A DNA stretch of 64,000 nt from Epiperipatus broadwayi (GCA_028023455.1 JAQFVV010012405.1:11703423-11767422); one strand, 5' to 3'. Shown: positions 1 to 20,277, counted from the stretch's first letter. Notes: generated from the letters alone by a model not told the origin. Numbers and translations: made by a program.

Positions 1-3000
1 CAATAACCTTTATCTAGTCATCGTGTTCAGTAGGCTTCCTTTATCCACTTGAGCATTGCAGATATAAAAAAAAAATTTACACCCATACACTTTATATTAA
101 AATATTTTTAGCTAAATTATTAGATTGTTATATTATAAAATTTTAATATTAATAAACTATTGTTTTTATGCTTTTTCCTAATCTTATATAAAAATTTAGA
201 TTTAAACTAGGTTAACAAAATAAAAAGAATCAAAACTATAATTACATATTTTCTTGACGATAGTTCCTGATAAGTCCAAAATGTTTATTATTTTCTCTAG
301 AGTTTTTAAAATGTTCTCATCCAAGCGCGTTAAAGTTTAAAATAAAATAATTATTAATGCATTTAGTAAAATTTATAGAAAATAATCCTTGGTTTTAGTA
401 TTTAGGATGATAATTATTAAATCATAATATTAATTAATCCCGTGAAGCTTCTTAATCTGCTTTACCAATATTCTCTGCATATCCGATGCATCAATCCATC
501 TAATTTAACTTTAAAAATATTCGATAAACTTTTAAGTACTATTTGTATTTCCATGGATCCATCTTTTATTCAACTATGTGTTCACTTTTTTATATATGTT
601 TCCTTCTTGATACATTTAAACTTTCATTTGGTATTTTTTATAAATCTCTTTTAAAATAAAAAAAAAACTTCAAGTACTTTTAAACAAATCTTTTCTAAAT
701 ACATTTTTAAATAATTCTAAGAACGGATATTTTAATATCAAAAATGCTTCTGTTACATATTTTCCTGGGCCCTTTCTTTAATTCTAGAAAATATTTTTAA
801 AAAATGTTACCTTCAGAAAGGATATAACATTTTACTCCTTTGAATATCATATTATATAAAATAATTCATGAAATATAGTTAGTTGTCTTATTACTATTTA
901 AAAATAAATCTTGGATAAACTTATAAATAATACGTTTCAATACATTTTTTTTAGACTCCGTATAATGTCCAAGCTATGGTTTTTATGCACCAAAACAGTT
1001 CTTTGGTGAAATATTAATAAATATGTATCAATAAATATTTCAAATATTTTTTCAGCATTACAACTTATATCCATTTTATTCCGTAGTATATCCATTTTTA
1101 TTGTGAAGTTTAGGTTAAACTTTTAGATAAAATACGACTGATAAAGGAACTTTAAAAATTTAACAAAGCATGTTAAACGAAATTATTAAAATATTTTTTA
1201 GTTTACACTCTTTTTTTTTTTTTTTGCAAGTTACTTTTAAAATATTAATTATTTTTTTCAAATAAATTATGAGAGAGCGCTAAAATTGACCAAAATAATA
1301 ATTTTAAAAATACTATCTTTTTGATAGCTATAATTTACCTTTCTCCGGTTTCAATACATTATTAATCTCCCCCTATACCCCCATGCAAATCATATTTATA
1401 GTCTGTAAGAATACCTATTCCTATTGGTTAATTCTTACTTTAGCTTGAGAACAAATTTACATATTTTTAGTTTATAGTAGAATTAAATTTCAAAATTAGA
1501 AATCGTGACGTAATGAACTGAAAATATTATTTAAAATACCACTTTTAATTCAATTATAACTTTATTTAAATTATTTTAATCTTTTAAAATAACTTTTAAA
1601 ATAACATTTAATAACTTATTCCATTTCTTAATATTCAATTTATCTATTTTTATTTAAATAAAATATTTAATTTTTATATTATGAATGTATTCGTCTTTAT
1701 GATACTATTTAAAACATTACATCATTTAAATATGCAATAACGACAGTTAACTTAATATTTATTATTATTTGCTTTTATGATAGGCAATAATTCTATCCAA
1801 TTCTATAATATAACTTTTAAAATATTTTTAAACTTTGTTATTAATTCAAACACGAGTGTGTGTGAACGTATGTAATATACAAGTCACATGATCAATAACT
1901 TTGACAGACGATTTTCAATCTATTTCTCTGCCTATATTTATAAAATTGATACACTTATTATATTATATAAAATAATTATAAAAAAATTTGGAAGAACAAT
2001 TTAGAAAATATAGAATTAAATATAATTCTCACCATCATAAAGTTTATTTTTAAAATGTATGATATTAATTTTTGTTTATTAAATATGACTATAAATTTAA
2101 ATATAGCATTTATTAAATTATACGTTTTAAACTATTAAAATCGAATTTTTAAATATACTTTTAATTTTTATAGCTGTGCTATTTAATATGGCCAGATTTT
2201 ACAACCATATGAAACAATATTTTAAACTTTACTTAACTACTTTTAAATAATTCGCCATAATTTTATATACTACATATTTGCTTTAGCTTTAAATTGTACT
2301 TTAAAGATATAATTGACTTAATATAATTAATGTATTAAAAGAACATATTCTAAAATTTAAAATTTTTAGTAATTGACTGTTATAAACTATTACTGACCTA
2401 TAGAAAAGGGCACAATATATAACAGTCATCTTAGTGCTATATGTAGTCATCACCTTAGCTAGGCTATTATCTTGTAACATTAGCAAACCATGCACAATCG
2501 GATGGGCATATTAAATGATTATAGGCATGATTTATTAATCATACATACACCTATTTTAATATGTTAAGATAAGACAATTGTATTGATAACAGTCTCCCCC
2601 GCGATGTAAACCGCCTGTGTGCATTGATCCCAGGTGCTTAACACTATATAATCCTGGTCATTTTTTACTTCATCTTATGTTATTGTTTTAATAACATGTT
2701 TAAAATCTGAAGTTGTTTTATACCTTTCTTGCTTGTAATCATATTAAATTTAGAGCCAGATTGCAGAAAAACTTGAGACCTGTGTGTAACCTCAGAAATG
2801 TAATTCATATGGTGTTAAATCATGGAGTACTAGCAAATGACTTGAAGTTTGGTCAGATTCAAAGTCTCACCATCTCGTTCAGTTAACTTTGGTGTACTTT
2901 GCCTAGACTCTGGATTTTGTTACATAAATATAAAAATCTGACCATTACAATATATACCTAAGTTTTTTGATTTACCAGCTATATTTATGACTTGTTTGAA

Positions 3001-3216
3001 TCTTAGATAAAACTGGAGTTTTTTAGGATCCAAATAAATTATATTTTTTTATTCAATCCACATATATATGCAATATTTGTCTTCAATAAATATGTAAAGG
3101 AAAGATGGAAAATTATTCAAATTCTCATTATTTTAAAATACTCATCAGACTATTGTTTTTTTACTGACATTCTATTAATACACTTCCATATTTCAGTTAT
3201 AATTCAAGATCTGTTT
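1..3216. other. AT-rich non-coding stretch
   Basis: No gene is supported here. The stretch is A/T-rich with short homopolymer runs and stops in all frames; the longest open frame is 70 codons of low-complexity Phe/Leu/Ile/Ser composition at 442-654, which I do not regard as coding. It is best read as intergenic or intronic sequence. Confidence 0.6.
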
Positions 3217-3358
<142 letters not shown>

Positions 3359-4041
3359 TACTTATTAATCTATCAGCCTGATTATCTCTTAGTAGCTTAT
3401 CTAATTATTAATCTGTTTATATGTGTAGCTGTCTATTTATCTAACTATTTGCTTATTTTTGCATGTTCTCTATTAATATAATTTAAACAAATATGCATGT
3501 TTAATAATTCCTACAAATAAATGTATGCTGTAGATAAATTATAACATTAATTTTGTTATCAAGAACCTTAGACTGTAAAGCAGTAGTAATTAATACCTTT
3601 AAAAGTTCCAAACCCATAGTATTGATTTTGCTGCTCTTCAGATAATATGGAAAAGATGCTTCAAAACATTAAATCCAACAAAAAGCAAATTGTTTGAATT
3701 CAAAAGAAATAGAAGTAATCGGCAATATTCCCTAGATATCCAATCCGTGCATAGTACATATTATTATCTGAGATTATCATCACTTCTTAGACAAGATAAT
3801 CTGAATATAACTACAAAATAAATTTCTCATTTCCTGAAAATTTTCACATATAAATAAACCAAAAAAATTATAAAGTCATTACATAGATCAATTGTCAATC
3901 CAATTTATTTTCAAATAATCAATTTAGAAATCTATTTATTGGTCAGTAGCGAAACCATATAATTATTTGTCATAATATGAATACTTAAAATCTTCTTATT
4001 TATAGTATGAATACTCCAGTAGATGATTAGCCTATGGAACA
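3359..4041. other. AT-rich non-coding stretch
   Basis: Decayed tatc-like words at the left edge, then AT-rich sequence without a credible frame or a repeat shared with the rest of the window. Confidence 0.5.
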
Positions 4042-4750
4042 GTGTGTTCTCTTTCACTAATGCTTCCTGTCATATCTGACCTTGCCTTCAGAAGTGGACT
4101 AGTCCAGATTTCTTCATTATCTGATCGGATTGAGCACTCATTGTTGCTAATCAATGTGAAAAATCAATGTATAAACATGACCAAAGGGCAAAAAGAAGTA
4201 TGGACAATGTGTAAACATGTATACAAAATCCTACCATTGGTTAGGCTCTCTGAATCTGGCTGCAGCCAATAAGGTAGGGGATTTAACAATAAATGGTCAG
4301 CCATTTGGGGGGCAAGGGATATATATATACAGAGAGTGAGATAAAGGCTGTCAAACCTGAATGATTGAACGTGATCTCCATTGAAACCATTTACAACAAT
4401 GAAAATATTTCTACTATATTCACTACCGACACATCTATGCAATGAGACAGGTCCAGGATAGGACTGGAAGCTGCTACGGCTGCAGCAGACTCAAGGCAAG
4501 CTGTTTAATACAGCCGGGAGAGTCATTTGACAAATTCGAGGCAAGCTGTCCAGTACAACCGGAAGAATTAAGACTAGAACTCACGAGGCAATCTAAATAT
4601 ACAGCTGGAAGTGAGTCCAGTCATTCGGCACAACCAGTACATTATTAACTATGTTTATCTATGTACAACTGTATTTTGAGAACGTTCATATTTTTTTGAT
4701 ATTACTGTTGGTTTGAGTCTGAACCCTGCAATTCATTCAAATACAACACT
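4042..4750. other. GC-richer island, probable decayed dispersed repeat
   Basis: This stretch is visibly richer in G and C than its surroundings and carries overlapping short frames on both strands (76, 92 and 68 codons), none of which I recognise. At 4494-4620 there are three imperfect copies of a unit of about 45 bp beginning aggcaagctgt, aggcaagctgt and aggcaatcta, so the plus frame at 4442-4648 encodes an internally repeated peptide rather than a known domain. It may be the remnant of an LTR or other retroelement, but I could not find paired termini or a target-site duplication. Confidence 0.35.
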
Positions 4751-4941
4751 CCCAAAAGAAATTGAAAAAAAAAAAAGCTATTATAGCAATAGGTTATGTA
4801 AGACTTTAATCTTTTCACTGCTATTATTATGTACGCTTGAGTCAAAACTTTTGTTCACTAGTATGTTATTTTTTCAGTATATAATTGAAGTTGGGAATCG
4901 AGCGAATATTCGATAATGAGTAAATCTGATTTTTTTGTCTT

Positions 4942-5054
4942 GCGTTGTTAGCCGAGAGGTATCGCAGCCGCCATGCAAGCAAGTAGTTGGTTGCAGACGG
5001 TTGTGGGTTCGCGACCCGGCCGATGCTATGACATATGGAAAAAAAAAAAAAAAA
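4942..5054 (+). repeat. tRNA-derived SINE, copy 1
   Basis: A tRNA-like head of about 85 nt is followed by TATGACA, a few bases and a run of 16 A. The A box (ttagccgagaggt) resembles class II (Leu/Ser-type) tRNAs and the B box lies at gggttcgcgaccc. The 5' gcgttgt can pair with the 3' ccgatgc as an acceptor stem, apart from one mismatch. A second copy with the same head, the same TATGACA junction and an A tail lies in reverse orientation at 28253-28352, which supports a retroposed SINE over a single tRNA pseudogene. No clean anticodon loop is visible, so I do not call a functional tRNA. Confidence 0.7.
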
Positions 5055-7231
<2,177 letters not shown>

Positions 7232-7873
7232 ATCTACTTATTCAACTTTTTATCTATTGATCTATTTGTCTCAGGCACAAAGAAGTATTATTTTATATTT
7301 CTTCTCTTCCTTGATAGTTTAAGTGGCAAAATAATATAATTAACATAATCAAAAATTTTTTAATTAAATTAATCTGAACATTTTTGGGTAGTTTTCAGTT
7401 ACATGTACTGTGGCCACTAAGTGATGCTGCAGTACCACCAAGAACCACCAAGAAGCCTGCAAGTGATAAATATCTATCCTAAAACCACTGAAATGGATGT
7501 AAAATTAAAATGACTGAGGCAATAAATTAAAAATTAAACCTGCAAAAATTACTGAAATCAATGGAAAATTAAATGCAAAAATCTTTGAAATTGACGTAAA
7601 ATTAAAACACCTAAGGCAAACAAATAGAAAAATTTAAATTTGAACAAATCATTCTAAAATACAAATCAAAATGCTATAAAATTCCAATTACAAAAACAGA
7701 AATTGGTCTAATATATAAAACACAACCCCCACCCACATGAAGAATTTGATCAAGAATAAGTAAAATGCAAATTACAAAAACTAAAGAAATCTTGAATGCT
7801 ATTTTCAAAAGCCTATGAAATAAAAGAAAAAAAACTATAATAAAAGCTATGAAATTAAACAAAAACATATTAA
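7232..7873. other. AT-rich stretch with short internal repeats
   Basis: No gene. The words caaaaacagaaattggt and ctataaaat recur here (near 7670-7710) and again at about 8510-8535 and 8670-8700, so part of this stretch belongs to a locally repeated sequence. Confidence 0.4.
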
Positions 7874-8276
7874 AAGATGTGATATGTTGGACTATTTCCA
7901 TCATTTATGAGTGAATGTTGAATGTATAAAAAATTTGAATTTTATTTAAATTTTTAAATACAAACAACTTGTTAGTAATAACACACAAATGGACAATACA
8001 GGTTAGTAATTACACAATGTTTCGAGTCGTATTATTCTCCACTCTTCTTCAGGTGTTGCTGGCCTATATACACAGTGACAATATTCATGTAAAAGTTGAA
8101 GAAGAGTGGAGAATAATACTACTCAAAACGTTGTGTAATTACTAACCTGTATTGTCTATTTGTGTATTATTACTAATAAGTTGTTTGTATTTGGAAAGTT
8201 TAAATAAAGTTTAAAATTTTCTATACATTCAACATTCACTCATAAATGATGGAAATAGTCCAACATATCACATCTT
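7874..8276. repeat. Foldback (inverted) repeat, arms about 178 bp
   Basis: The left arm 7874-8050 is the reverse complement, with scattered differences, of the right arm 8098-8276, separated by a 47-nt spacer. Matching words include agatgtgatatgttgg against ccaacatatcacatct at the outer ends and ccactcttcttc against gaagaagagtgg at the inner ends. No coding sequence lies in the spacer. It would fold as one long hairpin if transcribed and is best described as a foldback or MITE-like element. Confidence 0.85.
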
Positions 8277-9879
8277 ATAATATACCATGATTACAAACCT
8301 TCAGATAAAAACATATTAAATCTCAAAAAAAATTAAGTAAGCCAAATTAATGGTGGTAATGCAGTACATTTAAAAAAAATCCTGACTTTCAACACTATAA
8401 CGACAAGGAGTATAATAATTCACAAACCGTAATATCAGATTAATGCTTGATAAGTAAATAAATATAGATAACAACAAGCTTGTAGCTATTTAAAAAATAA
8501 AAGTAGCTATAAAATACAAAAACAGAAATTGGTGTCTAACAAACACATATACCCTCCCTCCCATCATTTCTGGATGTTATCTAACTAACAGATATAATAA
8601 AAATTCACAAACTTTTTAAAAATAATTCCTCTGAGTGAGTACTTTTCAAAAATATACTATTTAAAAATAAAAGTAGCTATAAAATACAAAAAAATTGGTG
8701 TCTAACTAACAGCATGAAGAATTAAAACGAAAATTGGCAGATGGCAGGAATACTATAATACTAAATTAATTATTCCCTGCTTTGAAATTATGACATATCA
8801 TAACATATAAATTTAGAAATGAAATAAAATAATTAGAATAGAAAATAGAATTTTAAGTAATTGAGAATTTATAATTTAATGAACGTTCATTATAGATAGC
8901 TTCATTTAAATATCATAAGTTTTTAAAATAGATTTGTATCAAGAAATATTATCAATTTTCTTCCAGACTGAGTTGTCCAGCATTGGATGTGTTGATTGTT
9001 CATGATGTCCTTGGTGCAGGTAATCTTTAAATTTTTCCATCCTGGCAAAATCACATTTGGGCATTTCTAGACATCTCCATTAGTGATGAAATATGCAGTT
9101 TATATATTAAATTTTAACCCCTCTATTGTATTTGCTTACATGCAAGGTTTGCAGCATAAAAATACATTATTAGCTTTCTATTAATCACATTTTCTTTCAC
9201 TTAAAGTTTGTTATTCTTAAAATTAAAAATTAACATTTAACCTACGCACAATTTTACAATTTAGAAACTGATAAATAGTTGCATAAAGATTTCATTTTTG
9301 TAACAAGCTACTATAAATAATTCTGCAGAACTCTGGTCATGTGAAAGATTGATGGTATCAGGTTTCCGGCAGGTAAATTAATTTGTATGTTTTTAAAATC
9401 AACAAGGTATTGTTTTTAGATTATCACTGACTAATAAGTAAAAAGAAAATAACAGCATTTAAAAAAAAAGTAAAATCATACATTTTCTCATTTTAAATTA
9501 TAAATCAAATAATTTATATATATATATATTATGAATTTTCTCAAAATATGAAAATAAAGATTGATTATGAATGTCTTTTCCATGATAAACCACGAGATTT
9601 GAAATTAAAAAACAATGATGAAATTAATCTCCTATTTCTTAAGAATTAAAGAAAGTATGGTCAAGATGTGCTTAATTGACACTTACTTCTAAAGTGCATA
9701 GAATCATTTACAAATGCCTATATAGGTATGTACTTTTAACAAAAACAAAAATGAATATTGTAACACTCGAAATTGAACTGTGACAATAATAGGTTTAAAC
9801 ATGTATCTTGCTACAATTAAATAGCATTGTAATACTATATAACTAAAAGAAATAATAAAGTTTATTATTGTTGAAACTC

Positions 9880-9880
<1 letters not shown>
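8277..9880. other. AT-rich non-coding stretch with a short local duplication
   Basis: No gene. A segment containing aaaagtagctataaaatacaaaaa and then ttggtgtctaac occurs at 8504-8540 and again at 8662-8704. The remainder is AT-rich and without recognisable structure. Confidence 0.5.
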
Positions 9881-9932
<52 letters not shown>

Positions 9933-9955
9933 TGATGATGATGACGATGATGATG

Positions 9956-10020
<65 letters not shown>

Positions 10021-10021
10021 C
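9881..10021. repeat. (AAT)n microsatellite with a GAT core
   Basis: A trinucleotide tract of aat units, interrupted at 9931-9957 by a gat block containing one gac, then resuming as aat. The compound structure suggests a point variant that was itself amplified. Confidence 0.95.
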
Positions 10022-10480
10022 ATTAAGTGCATGATACAAATTTATATTTTATATATTTTATCTTTCTAATATCTCAAATTTTATAATATAGGAAAAGTGT
10101 TTTATAATAATTTACTTACACAAATGAATATAATTCAAGCATAGTCTACCAAAGAAGCAATAAATATTTCTATCAATGTTTAATATTTAAATAAAGAGTG
10201 TGTGAACATTAATATTACTGTCCTGCTAGAATGTGTTAATATTTAAAAGAGGAGTACAATTTATATGACCATATGTGTCCAGATACAGCTGCCCATGTGT
10301 GTGGTATTAATGCATAATATTTTTATATACTGATGTATAAGTAACCCTATTATCTCTAAAACAACACCAAAAGTATTGTGTATAAACAGGTATAGTGCAT
10401 ACAAATTTATTCATACACATCTTATATTTGTTCTGTATGCATGATCTTCCAATAAATATATTCTTTCTGCACTAGACAAA

Positions 10481-10481
<1 letters not shown>
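10022..10481. other. AT-rich non-coding stretch
   Basis: Nothing recognisable. No frame above 60 codons and no repeat shared with other parts of the window. Confidence 0.5.

Positions 10482-10549
<68 letters not shown>
10482..10549. repeat. (TA)n microsatellite
   Basis: Uninterrupted ta dinucleotides bounded by aaag on the left and gtatta on the right. Confidence 0.97.
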
Positions 10550-10552
<3 letters not shown>

Positions 10553-11109
10553 TTATTGTCTGGAGCTTCTGTGTAATAAAAATATAATAGCTAAATAGTT
10601 AATGTTTCAGTACAATAACAAGTATTTTCCTCAGAATTTTTTCTTTTAAATCATCAGAATGTGTGTAGTGAGACTTAAAATCATTCGATTAGTTGAGAAG
10701 TTTTAGAAAATATTTTATACTCCAATAGCTTTATCCACATATTGTAATTTTTTTTAAATTTACACTATTCATTTATGCTATTAAACAATAATATACATGT
10801 ATATATAATCATTAGAAAACAGTCAACACTTAGACAATCCCAATATAGATAGCAATCAGCAATTTCAAACTGTTGTCAAGGCAACCTCTTTTTAACAATA
10901 AGGTAGAATCCTACCTTTATTTATGGTCCCATATATTTATAAAGAGACTAAAGATTGCAACTTGTCCATAAAGATTGAAATTATTAATACAAATAAGTTT
11001 AAATAAATGTCTTTAAATGGGTAACTATAACCTGTTCTGAATGTAAATTAATAAATAGTCAATTATAACATTACAAATTGCAATAATAATTTTCAAATTG
11101 CACCCAAAG

Positions 11110-15261
<4,152 letters not shown>

Positions 15262-15560
15262 AATTAAAAAAATAGCTGAGCTAGTTAAGGGACTTTTTGA
15301 ACACTGGATTATGGGCCTACTGACTGAACATGTTACTCTTAGACTAGCTGGTGTCCAGGGTTTACTCTGAAACAAATAAAGTGTTTGGATAGTAGGGGTT
15401 TGAATCTAGCAGCCAAGGTGGGCAACGATCTGAAAATATGATCTTGTTATGCATTGCATAGCTCGATCTTATTGTGGGTATGGTTGACAGCCCTGCTACC
15501 AATAATATTTTCCACTTTGTTCGAACGTGCTGGTTCGTTCATGTAATATTTATAATTAAA
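15262..15560 (+). repeat. SINE-like dispersed repeat, copy 1
   Basis: This segment shares ordered blocks with 21285-21590, 34990-35203 and 37557-37770. The blocks are a gctagtt/gagctag word, a catgttactct or catgctgatta block, a block containing tctgaaacaaataaagtg, then ggtttgaatctagcag, and a 3' block around cctgctaccaataatatttt. The ggtttgaatct word resembles a pol III B box. Orientation is plus, judged from that box. I do not see a clear poly(A) tail. Confidence 0.6.
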
Positions 15561-15644
15561 TAAGATTATAAATTTATTAGAAATAAGGTTACCCAGCTAA
15601 ACCAAGCTTGCAGGGTGTTTTCCCCAATGGACCGAACCTGGTAC

Positions 15645-15671
15645 AATATATATATATATATATATATATAT
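15645..15671. repeat. Short (AT)n tract
   Basis: Pure at dinucleotides directly after cctggtaca, a junction word that recurs in similar form at 20211-20219 and 49655-49663. Confidence 0.9.
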
Positions 15672-18600
15672 TCTAACCCAATCAAATAGAGTATGATTTC
15701 TAATTACTCTTAAAATCCACCCGGAAGGCCTCAAACTTCCGACTACTCTTCGTATAATCCGGGTAATAAACTTTACCCTATTTAATAATAGCTCTACGTT
15801 AGGTTAGTTCTATAATAATTCAGCTACAGCGATATGCAGTTCAGACAGAGATAGAATTTTAAAAAAAATATCATTAATAAAATAAATTTTTATTAGAAAA
15901 TTATTAATAAACTACCATTCTCTCCCTGTCCAAAACACATTCTCTGGGCTGTAAGTACATGCACTGTACGACAATGATGATGATGATTTTTCATGTCATT
16001 GTTAATATTACTGACTAAAATAAAATATTCATTAATTTGCCAATATGATCTCAATATTTTTGTTATTATACAATTAGATGTTTCAATCTCTTAAGCCATG
16101 CCACGCTTGTCATATTGATCTGAATTTGATCAATTATTAATTTAAGAGCACTTATAATAATGACACTAATCTCAGGGTTCTCTGTTATATTTAATAAAAT
16201 TGCTCGGCAGTATTGTGTTGTCGCATATGACTGACATTCTGGTCGGCTATAGGAAACATTTACCTTATTTAAATTCCAGGTGTCTGCATCCACACATTAA
16301 CTATTATAATATTTAATGAGATGATAACCATATTCAATAACAACGCATAATTTTGAATAATAAAGCCTTTTAAATCCAGAATCTCAGTCGGAATGATGAA
16401 AAGACAAGGGTGCTTTTGTGTCCTTCCATTATCCATGACAACACAATAATTTAACTAATATTTATTACTTAGACACTTCACTTAAATGGGTATTCAACAA
16501 TGTGCAACCAAAGATAGTAGTTTGGGAATAAAGTGATTTTACACACATATAAAATAAAATAAAATGTCTTGGTCTGAAGTTTTCAATTCCATAAATAATT
16601 CTTATTAAAATATAATATAATGAAATATTTTGATCTGCTTACACTTGTCTATCTGGTGTTTTGAATTTAAGATTTCATAAATGATTTTGGACTCAAGAAA
16701 GTATTGCAAGTATTATGCAAATACACTTTTATTTAGCACATAAGAAAAATGACTCAAAACAACTTGTAACAAGACGATAATTTATTATTAAATTATAACA
16801 AAATTCTAATTTATTATTATTATTTGACAAAAATATCTTTTATGATTAACATAATAAACAAACATATACAATTTATTTGATCCCATATGGATAAAACAAA
16901 ATATAACTAATATTAATTCGTCTATACTTTTAGACTTGGATTCGAACTACCTCTTCATCTTCTTTTTACATTTATGCAAATTGAATATAACAAAATAAAT
17001 AGTATTATCGATACATTAACTCATTCGTTTAGTGTATCTTTTATGAACGGTTACTTATGTTTATTGACTAACGATCTGTTTTAAAACAAAAATAATCTGA
17101 TTCTAGGCAATGCGTACAAACGATTTTTATTATCATATCTTTAATTAAATGATAATTTTTATTTAGATAACTTATTATAATTTATGGGTTACGTATCAGA
17201 AGTTACACTTATTATTTTAATGTTTATCTTAATAACAACTGAATTTGTTATACACACTTTTTTTTTTTTTTTTTAGTATAAGTTATATTGTGAGTGCTAC
17301 TTAATCATTAACCTGAATTAAACATAGTATTTGAACCCTCTATTGGCAAATGAAAATTTTTAATCACGCAATTTTAAAACTTACTCTCTCCATTGACTTA
17401 CGTGTGGATTACCAGCACTATTCCGTCGCACAATTCAGACATTGATCATATATACTAGCACGCTATTAATACTAAATGGAGCTTGAGGAATTAACCTCCA
17501 ATATACCCGTTATCTTGCCATAACTTTCTAAACAAACACAATATTCAACACCTTCCGTGGTGGAATTATCTCTATCTTCTCATGAGGAATATGGAATAAC
17601 ACTGAAGGGCTGTAGAGTTAACTACTATATTAAAATAGTTTGGTGGGTCCTTGCCTCTTAATTGGGCATAATAGGAACACACACCAAATATAATCCTCTC
17701 CTGGGATTTTAACTAAGGAAATACATTAAATACTATATAAAATACTGATCGTCCTAACTATGAGAAGCGATCACTTGGGTTATAAACATACCCGAATACT
17801 AGATTTATCTATTCCCCTCATGGAAAATAAAGCTTTTGGGGAGATTATTTTCTATCCCACAAAATAGATACATTACAATTATTACTTAGGCGCATATTAA
17901 GCCTATACCGATGCTATATCGGGCAAGACAAGCAAATACACTAATTACACTAAATTTATTTTCCGGGATATACTTAGATCAACGTCTGATATCAATGGAT
18001 ATCACAGGATACAATAATAGTTTTCACTTTTGCCAAAGAAATATTCAACAAATAATAGGAAGTATAGTATTTTGAACTAAACTAAGTGAATGCGTTAATA
18101 AAAAAAATAATTGGGAATAAGTTCCTTAATTAACATAGTATAAATTTGTTTCATACTTTAAATAAGTAATATTTTGTATAGCACTTCTCTTTAATTACTT
18201 CTGATAATTTTAACTAGATATTTTACCTATTAAGTATCTAAATTTTTCCTCTTCCACGCATCTAACATCCAAATTGATACTCATAATTACATATCATAAG
18301 TAAACACATTTTATAAAATGAAAATAATATTTTTTTTATGTCAAATATAAATTTAACCTAGAATAATTACATAAAAACATACCTTTATGATTATAAGGTC
18401 ATTTAAATATTGCTTGAATATATAGCCTTTAACCTGCTGATATAAAAAAAAATACACATAATTTTACAAATTAGTAAAAAAAAATCATTACTTAACAAGT
18501 GCTCATAATATCACTAAAAAAAAAATGTTTTCCGTTGGGCACTTTATTCAGATGAAGAACTTAATCTATTTGTAGTTCACGAAGCAAATTTAAACAAGAA

Positions 18601-20215
18601 ACACATTTTATTATTTCATTTATAAAAAGTTGCCTTCATCCTGGTGCACTTAATAGTAGGCAAAGAAAACATAGCAGCGTGGATTTTAATTCTTTCTTGA
18701 ATTAACTGCTATAATTATGGGATCCAAGAAAACAATACAGATTTTAACATTACAAATATTTGACGATAACGATCACATATACAATTCTTTTCTTTTTACG
18801 ATTAACGATACATATCATTTTTAGCTAGCTGGCTTATGAATAAAAGAATGCACGACTTTTCCAAAATATTATTTTTATTGACTGCAGCTGACTTACGTGG
18901 ATATAAAGTTTTAATGACTCCAATTCATGTATAATATAACATATTATTTTATGGTTATAATTAAGTCACTAATGTTTATAGTTTTTATTCCTACTCTAGG
19001 AATTGTAATTTTTCTTTAATACTGAATTCTCCGTAAAATGCACACATACAAATTTTCCAATATTTGCCTTGAGAAAATTTATATTTCTTTTTTTAAAAAA
19101 TATGCAGGTGCATAAGTAAATATCATTTATTATTTATATTATTTCTCGATAATTTTCAGTGAATAAAACAGATTTTAACGTGGGGAACTTGCATTATTTT
19201 CTAAAGCAGACAATTTCTGTTAGAAAGAGCGCGAAATTATTGGTTAACTTTCCTTGGCTTTTATAATATGTCTTTTAATTCTAACTTTTCTTTTATACCA
19301 TGAAAAAATTATTAAATAAGGTAAAGTCAACAAATAATTGATTATTTCCTGGAAATTACTTATATTGCTTAGTTTAACTATAATGACATTTTCCGTGATT
19401 GCTGTAGTCAATACGTTCACTTTGCACTTTAGCCGAAGATAGAACATTTTTGAGTATAAAAAGCTTTATAATAGGTAGATAGCAACAGAAGCTTATGGAT
19501 GTCTTATCAAAATATTTTAGCTAGACATGATATTGTTAAAATGTTACTTGAATTATATTTATTTCTGCAATAAAAAATATAAAAATTTGTTACCGAATTT
19601 CAGCACTGCTTCTCCTTGTAAAACTTATGTCAGACTAGTTTTTCTACAAAGTTTCGCGGTCTTCTTTTAGCGACCTCTGACAGAAAAATAATTATTTAAT
19701 TATACATAAACAAAGGAAAGGGAAAAAAAAACTTATTACAGTTATATATTTCTGTATGATTTAAATGGATTACAAGATAATTTGACAAATAATGAAAAAT
19801 AATAAATATCTTTAACTAATAATGCTTATTAGTGATGTATAACTCTGTATACATTATTATCTAAATAATTAAAAAAAAATTATCAGAAGTTATTGTGCTT
19901 TATGATAAGACATTCATCCACTCTCCCCTCTACCCATCCAAATCAATTACTGTTTATGAGATGTGCTTTTGTACTATATTAAAGTGCTCTTATTGTTAAT
20001 AATTTTAACTACATTATTTATGCTCTTCTTCAAAATGACATTTGGATTACCAAATTTATTAGTTATTTGCTTAAAACACATTACAGTGAGTAAATAGCAT
20101 ACTTTATTAATCACTTAATATTATTATTATTTTACTTTTTATTTCCTAGAAAAGGATTGCATTGTTTTCCTGTGGAAATAATGCTAAATAAACCAAGTGT
20201 CAATAACACTAGGTT

Positions 20216-20218
<3 letters not shown>
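15672..20218. other. Long stretch without a supported gene
   Basis: No coding sequence is supported. Parts (15690-15840, 17400-18010) are richer in GC and look like decayed dispersed repeats, but I could not pair termini. No frame longer than 75 codons is present. Confidence 0.5.

Positions 20219-20273
<55 letters not shown>
20219..20273. repeat. (AT)n microsatellite abutting a palindrome
   Basis: Pure at dinucleotides immediately left of the 266-bp palindrome arm. The opposite side of the palindrome carries only short AT tracts (about 20801-20806 and 20840-20862). Confidence 0.95.
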
Positions 20274-20277
<4 letters not shown>

